A stretch of 64,000 nucleotides of DNA from Hemibagrus wyckioides (lineage: Eukaryota; Chordata; Actinopteri; Siluriformes; Bagridae): positions 27,502,855 through 27,566,854 of the forward strand of contig NC_080715.1 in NCBI RefSeq assembly GCF_019097595.1, read 5' to 3'. Of the stretch, positions 58,696-64,000 are shown one piece after another; the stretch's first letter is position 1, and each line of letters begins with the position of its first letter. The notes beneath the pieces were generated by a model that saw only the letters and a program-made list of their open reading frames with translations, was not told the origin of the DNA and did not search any database. The translations under genes and the position numbers were made by a program.

Positions 58696-60243
58696 ATATA
58701 GGCTAAGCTGAGAAAAGACATTTCAGAAGATTAATTCGCTGACCCTATAGGCATGGAGAAGACGAGAAACAAGCATGTTAGACAAAGTGCAAGAGCATGT
58801 AGGTAATAAAAAATGGGGAGTAGATAAAACCAAGACAGCTGTCAAATCCATGATCAATGAACACTTTTTACGGTGGTTGCAGCTGTGAAAGCTTAAGAGG
58901 GTGAAAGGCATTAACGTTCCTAAAGTCATGCCAAACAGCTGATGTGTGTGTGTGTAAGTGTGTGTTACTCAGTCTCTTCAGAACAGCACCTGTTTATTAT
59001 TTGTGTGATTGTGTATTTGTTGCACAGGTGTCTCTGTGAAAGCAATGTAAACACTTGAAAATGAATGAATGTAGATTGTTGCATTTAGTGACATTTCAGG
59101 TGAGCGTATTCTGCTGTACATCATTCTTCTGTCCCTCAACAGAAGAGACACTAGGGAGCACACTTACACCAGAAATGAAGAGAATGCTGGGGGAGGGAGC
59201 AGTCGGATAATGCTGGGTTGTTTTTTCTCAGCTGATGGAAATCTTTCCAAATTTGAGAAAGTAGGATGTATTTGCTGTTGTAAATGTAGCTTATAAACCT
59301 AATAGAATAATCTTATAATCCAAACAATAATAGAAGAAGCAATCATTTCAGTCCTAGGAAGAAAGCAGGCTATGTAATGGCAGTTATATTATACTGTAAA
59401 GGTATGTTAGTTTATTTTGCAGTTATTTGTGCTGTCGCTTATGCATACCGTATTCTCTTGTTCCTTCTCTGACCCTGTCTGCTGCACTTCTGGTAAAAAA
59501 AAAAATCTTCTTGTGCTCTCTCATGCGGCACAAACTCCAAATGGAGATGCTGAGAGATGACAGCCGAGAGAAATAAAAGTGGTGAGAGGGGAGGAAAACT
59601 CTCTCAGAACAAACAAACATACACATACATACACAGCTCAGTAACAGGACTTACTGATGTGAAAATATTACAGATGGAAATGCATGTGCTTGAGAAACCT
59701 GTGCTATGCTAGACCTGAAATGAAATACAAAAAAAAAAAAATTAAAGGTGCTAAGAAACTGCAAGTAGAAAACAATGGCGTCCTTCACTTTTACTCTTGT
59801 CTGAGAGAAGTTGGTTATTTCTGCTTGAGGTATACAAATCTAGTTTTATTTATTCCTCCCCCCCACTTTTTAAATAACTCTCACTCAACCTTATCATCAA
59901 CTCTCTGGACATGTCACCAGGGCCATACTCACATGTCATTCTAACATGTAACTGCGTTTATATTTATTTTTATTGTAATTTATGAATTCACTGAAGTTAC
60001 TGAACAGTACACCAGGACTGAAGATGATTTCAGAGTGTTTTCTTACATACTAACAAATTAGTAATCAGTCAGTTCCAACTTAGTGAATTAAAATCAGTAC
60101 ATATTTATTTACATTCACATTACATCACTAAAATTGCCATAAAAATGGCTATTATTTAATTATATAATCGTTGATTTATAATATATAATTGTGTTCCCAT
60201 GGGCGTCCTAAGTGAGGTTGTGCACTGAAGTACGCTTGAATTG

Positions 60244-60274
<31 letters not shown>

Positions 60275-61865
60275 CGTGTGTGTGTGTGTGTGTTTGTGTG
60301 TGTGTGTTTTCTAGCATTTACAGCAGTGAACTGAGATCAGGGGAATTTTTATCCTCATAAGCTGGGATCAAACACATTGCTAGGACTAAGGAAAGAGGGG
60401 AAAGAGAACTGACACACACACACGCACACACTTTCCTAAACCTACATACTCGCCAAATACTACTACATTGCTATTAAAAGACAAAAAGTGAAAAGAAAAG
60501 AAAAGAAAAGTGAGTGCCACCCCAAGATTTCCACCATCATTTAAATACAGCTTGTGTTTGTATTTGTTCAATAATAATAATCCTAATAATTCGCTTGTTT
60601 CTCATGCTCCAAAATGCTCTCATGCTACCTGTAAATTTCAAACAATTATTCCATTACTTTCATCTGATTGTGGCCATTACAGCCAACAAGCAATCTATGA
60701 AGATAATAACCCTGGCAAGCTTTAGAAAAGCTTAACCTGCACAGCAAAGGCAATTAGATTGGCTTCACTCAGCTTTCTCTACCTCATTCAATTTTTTTTA
60801 ATCCTCTCTCTGAATCGGTCTCAACAGCAGGAAATGAAGTCACGTCTGAAATTACTGGTCACCTCCCAATCCCCAAATGAGTTCAAGGTGAGTAATTGTT
60901 ACTATTCAAGGACAAATCAGTGTCAAGCCCAGATTTTTTTCCCCCTTTGTATTCAGGCCTCATCTGGAGATATTTTTGGTCCCTAACGTCATTTGTCAAT
61001 CATTGCATCCCTGGTGATTTTATCAATTTCCCTCAAAAATGAATGAAAATGTTTTAAAATTTGAAAACTATTGAGTCGTTAGACACAAAGGAAATATAAA
61101 CAATTTAAGAAAATATGAAACATTTTTAGTAATGTCTTCCCAAGTGGCAGTCATGCTTCTCTCTAATAATCATGAGGCTCTAATATATTAAAAAAGAACT
61201 GAATACATCTGAAAGGATGCATAAATGAAAATACCGCATTTTAACCATTAAAAGCCCTGCAAGGAAAAACAATGACATATGATAATATTGTTCTGTCTGT
61301 GAACTTAACAAAATGAATTTTATGATCAAATGATGTTGATTAATTGATGTTGATTATTGTCTTGTACTGTGATTAACTGAACAGGGGTCATGTGACCGCA
61401 CTCGGCATTAGGCATAAATTCCAACATAAAATGAGAATAGTAAAGTTTATTAGTATATAAGAATAGGTTATTCAATAATTTCTTGGAGATCATTTCTTGT
61501 GTATAGTAAGATGTTATTACTGTTCTTTTGTAACACACTGAAAATTAAATCCTTCATTATGTATATATTATTTTGCTTTATTATTACCTCAGAAGGGCAG
61601 GACTACATTGCGTTGCACTTTCATCAGTCTGCGCAGTAGTGTAACCGAAACCATAAAGTGCAATCAGAGATGTAACTGTAATCGCTGTAACTGTAATCGA
61701 AGGTCCTGAAAGCATCATATTCCAGATGAAAAGGAATTCCCTTTATTATTTTACTCTACTTTGTTGCCTAAATGTTTGTCTCAGTTACATGTGATTCTGC
61801 CTGACAGTTTAAAGTAACTTTCTAAAAAAAAAAAAAAAAGGCTCTAAAGGTTAAGGCTCTAAATA
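58471..61865. other. Non-coding interval with microsatellites
   Basis: (GT)n at 58629-58657 and (GA)n at 58664-58691, (GT)n at 60244-60307, poly-A at 59731-59742. No gene recognised. 60820-60990 is a unique block that could be conserved. Confidence 0.5.
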
Positions 61866-62525
61866 TACTCCGATCAGGCATATTATGACCAAAACAGTCG
61901 TGACCTGTTGAGGCATGGCCTCCACTAGATCCCTGAAGGTGTGCTGTGGTATCGAACACCGAGATGTTAACAGCAGATCCTTTAAGTCCTGTAAGTTGCG
62001 AGATGGGGCCTCTATGGATCGGACTTGTTTGTCCAGCACATTCCACAGATGCTCAATTGGATTGAGATTTGGGGAATTTGGAAGCCAAGCCAACACCTCA
62101 AACTCATTGCTGTGCTCATCAAACCATTCCTGAACCATTTTTGCTTTGTGGCACACAGAGCAGCCTTCACTCCCCACGTGCATCAGTGAGCCTTGGCCAC
62201 CCATGACCCTGTCGCCAGTTCACCACTGTTCCTTCCTTGGACCACTTTTGAAAGATACTGACCACTGCAGACCGGGAACACCCAACAAGAGCTGCAGTTC
62301 TGAAGATGCTATGATCCAGTCATGTAGCCACCACAATTTGGCCCTTGTCAAACTCACACAAATCCTTACATTTGCCCATTTTTCCTGCTTCTAACACATC
62401 AAAATTTTCCTTTGAGGACAAAATGTTCACTTGCTGCCTAATATATCCCACCCACTAACAGGTGCCATGATGATTTATTCACTTCACCTGTCACTGCTCA
62501 TAATGCTATGGCTGATGTATGTACA
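61866..62525 (-). mobile_element. Tc1-like transposon relic with internal deletion
   Basis: The left tip ACTCCGATCAGGCATATTAT is paired with the right end ATAATGCTATGGCTGAT. The minus strand at 61851-62130 encodes the transposase C-terminus (NLNPIEHLWNVLDKQVRS, with the third catalytic Glu), fused by deletion to N-terminal sequence. Same family as those at 14155, 24945 and 58035. Confidence 0.7.
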
Positions 62526-64000
62526 TACACTAAAATAAACTATAGACCTTTTTTGATTTGTTTTGTCGAAAAAGAACAGCCAAAATGCTGAAGGCAGCAT
62601 CTTAATCAGAGATGATGCTTATCTTGAAGAGCAAATTATATAAAGCACTTAATTCAAGTGAATGTAGAAGATGAATGCTGTAAGTGTAGCAGATGATCAG
62701 TTAAGGGGCATCTTCTTCATAGGAGAACAAATTAGCTAAAATATTAGCATTTGAAATGTAAAAAAATAACCTACATCCCACACATACATTACAGTTTCAT
62801 GACTGATTTAGTGTCTTCTGGCTTCTGACATTTTTCAACATTTAGCACATAGTCTAAGAAATAAAATGTAAAATAAGGATGTGCTGAATCAAGTGCTATT
62901 TTTTTAGATGGCAAATAAAGACAGGGAAAGCAGTATTATTAGATTAAACCAAATATCCAGTGTTTAATTTGATAATTTTTATTCAGTCATGAAGAAATAT
63001 AAACACAATATACTAGATGTTTAATGGTTGATTGTCATTTTGTCACACATTTATCATCACATGTCTTCTTTGTTTAAGTTTTATATAACCAATATAAAAT
63101 ATGAGTCTCTTGCTCTTATATTACTCTGTAATTGACAGCAAAAATGACCTATTTCTTCAGTCAGTATTTGTATCTGTTCAAAGGCAGTGGTCTAGACACT
63201 ATTGAAAATCTTAAGCTGTTTAGCTATTTAACGATGTCTGTATCCTGTCTGAATAAGAGAAACTTTATCTTGTAAAGAGTGATGGAACTTTTAAAATTAA
63301 TTCACCAATTCTGTATATGGAATAATTAATCTTAGTCTTTTTCTTAAAATATGTTTTCTGCTTGATAACTTATAGATCATGTTGACATTCATGTGCATCA
63401 ATAAAGAAATCTTTTAAAAATCCTTTTATAAACAAATGACATTAATTGACATTGTCATTACAAGAAGCACTATTTTACTCATTTAAGTCACTATGTGATT
63501 TAGAATTTTAGGGTTTGTAGATCCTCAGAAAAAACATTTTTCCTCATTAATCAACACCTCAGGAGTCAGTCAGCAGTCTTATACTGTATGTACATGTCAT
63601 TTTGTGCACTGTAATAACAGTAAGTGATGCTCTGAATGTAAGTAAATTGGCCTAGCTTTATTTTGGGAGCTTTATTTATCAGTGTGACTCATTCAAGTAA
63701 AGATGTAATTGTATTCATTTATCATAGAGCCATATAGAGTACTCTGCATTATCATACAGCCTCGACATTAACAACTGTCTTCTAATTATTAAGAATTTGT
63801 TTAAGAATTTATTGGAAGGAGGAATTTTTTTTGAAAACAAGCCAGCTCAAAATATACACCTATATGGGAATTGTATCTTCATTAATTAAATGGGTGTTGG
63901 TGGTATCTCTAAAAAAAGATTTTTGGAGCACAGTTTCTACCAGCCACTATTATCAGTAATGGGTTTCTAATTAGACAATGAAAGAGACAGGTCTAATCTT
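62526..64000. other. Non-coding, nothing recognised
   Basis: AT-rich unique sequence without open frames, terminal repeats or RNA features that I can support. Confidence 0.5.

Overview
The window is nuclear DNA from a vertebrate, almost certainly a teleost fish. It has AT-rich intergenic DNA, GT-AG introns, and dense fish-type transposons: Tc1-like, hAT, Rex1/L2-like LINEs, DIRS1-like, Ty3/gypsy and a tRNA-derived SINE. A catfish-like otophysan is plausible but not proven. No prokaryotic features are present.

The left 14 kb holds one apparently intact gene on the + strand. It encodes an interferon-induced protein 44-like (IFI44-like) GTPase fused to an N-terminal I-set immunoglobulin domain. 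The eight coding exons join in frame (1116 nt, 371 aa). The promoter carries a TATA box and a perfect triple-GAAA interferon-stimulated response element (ISRE). Intron 2 is swollen to 7.4 kb by nested transposons: a Tc1-like relic split by a hAT element, which is itself split by another Tc1 element, plus a LINE.

From about 14.9 to 39.3 kb lie decayed paralogues of the same gene in the same orientation: one exon fragment (14.9-16.0 kb) and three fuller pseudogenes (about 16.5-18.8, 20.6-33.5 and 38.2-39.3 kb). Each is broken differently by stops, frameshifts, lost splice sites, a deleted Walker A loop or fused exons. Transposons separate and interrupt them, including a pair of 1.9 kb hAT elements in inverted orientation (21.2-23.1 and 30.8-32.7 kb) that flank most of the third copy, two DIRS1-like relics, Rex1-like LINE pieces, a THAP-bearing P-like element and a putative solo LTR. 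This is a birth-and-death interferon-gene cluster with one survivor in this window.

From 39.3 to 44.5 kb there is paralogue flank, then a gypsy pol relic and a LINE 3' end. From 44.5 to 64 kb I see no protein gene. That stretch holds Tc1-like relics, microsatellites, one SINE, a strong 128-nt hairpin at 54.7 kb, and several unique, balanced-composition blocks that could be conserved non-coding elements. Gene functions are assigned from motifs and remembered family features. No database search was possible.
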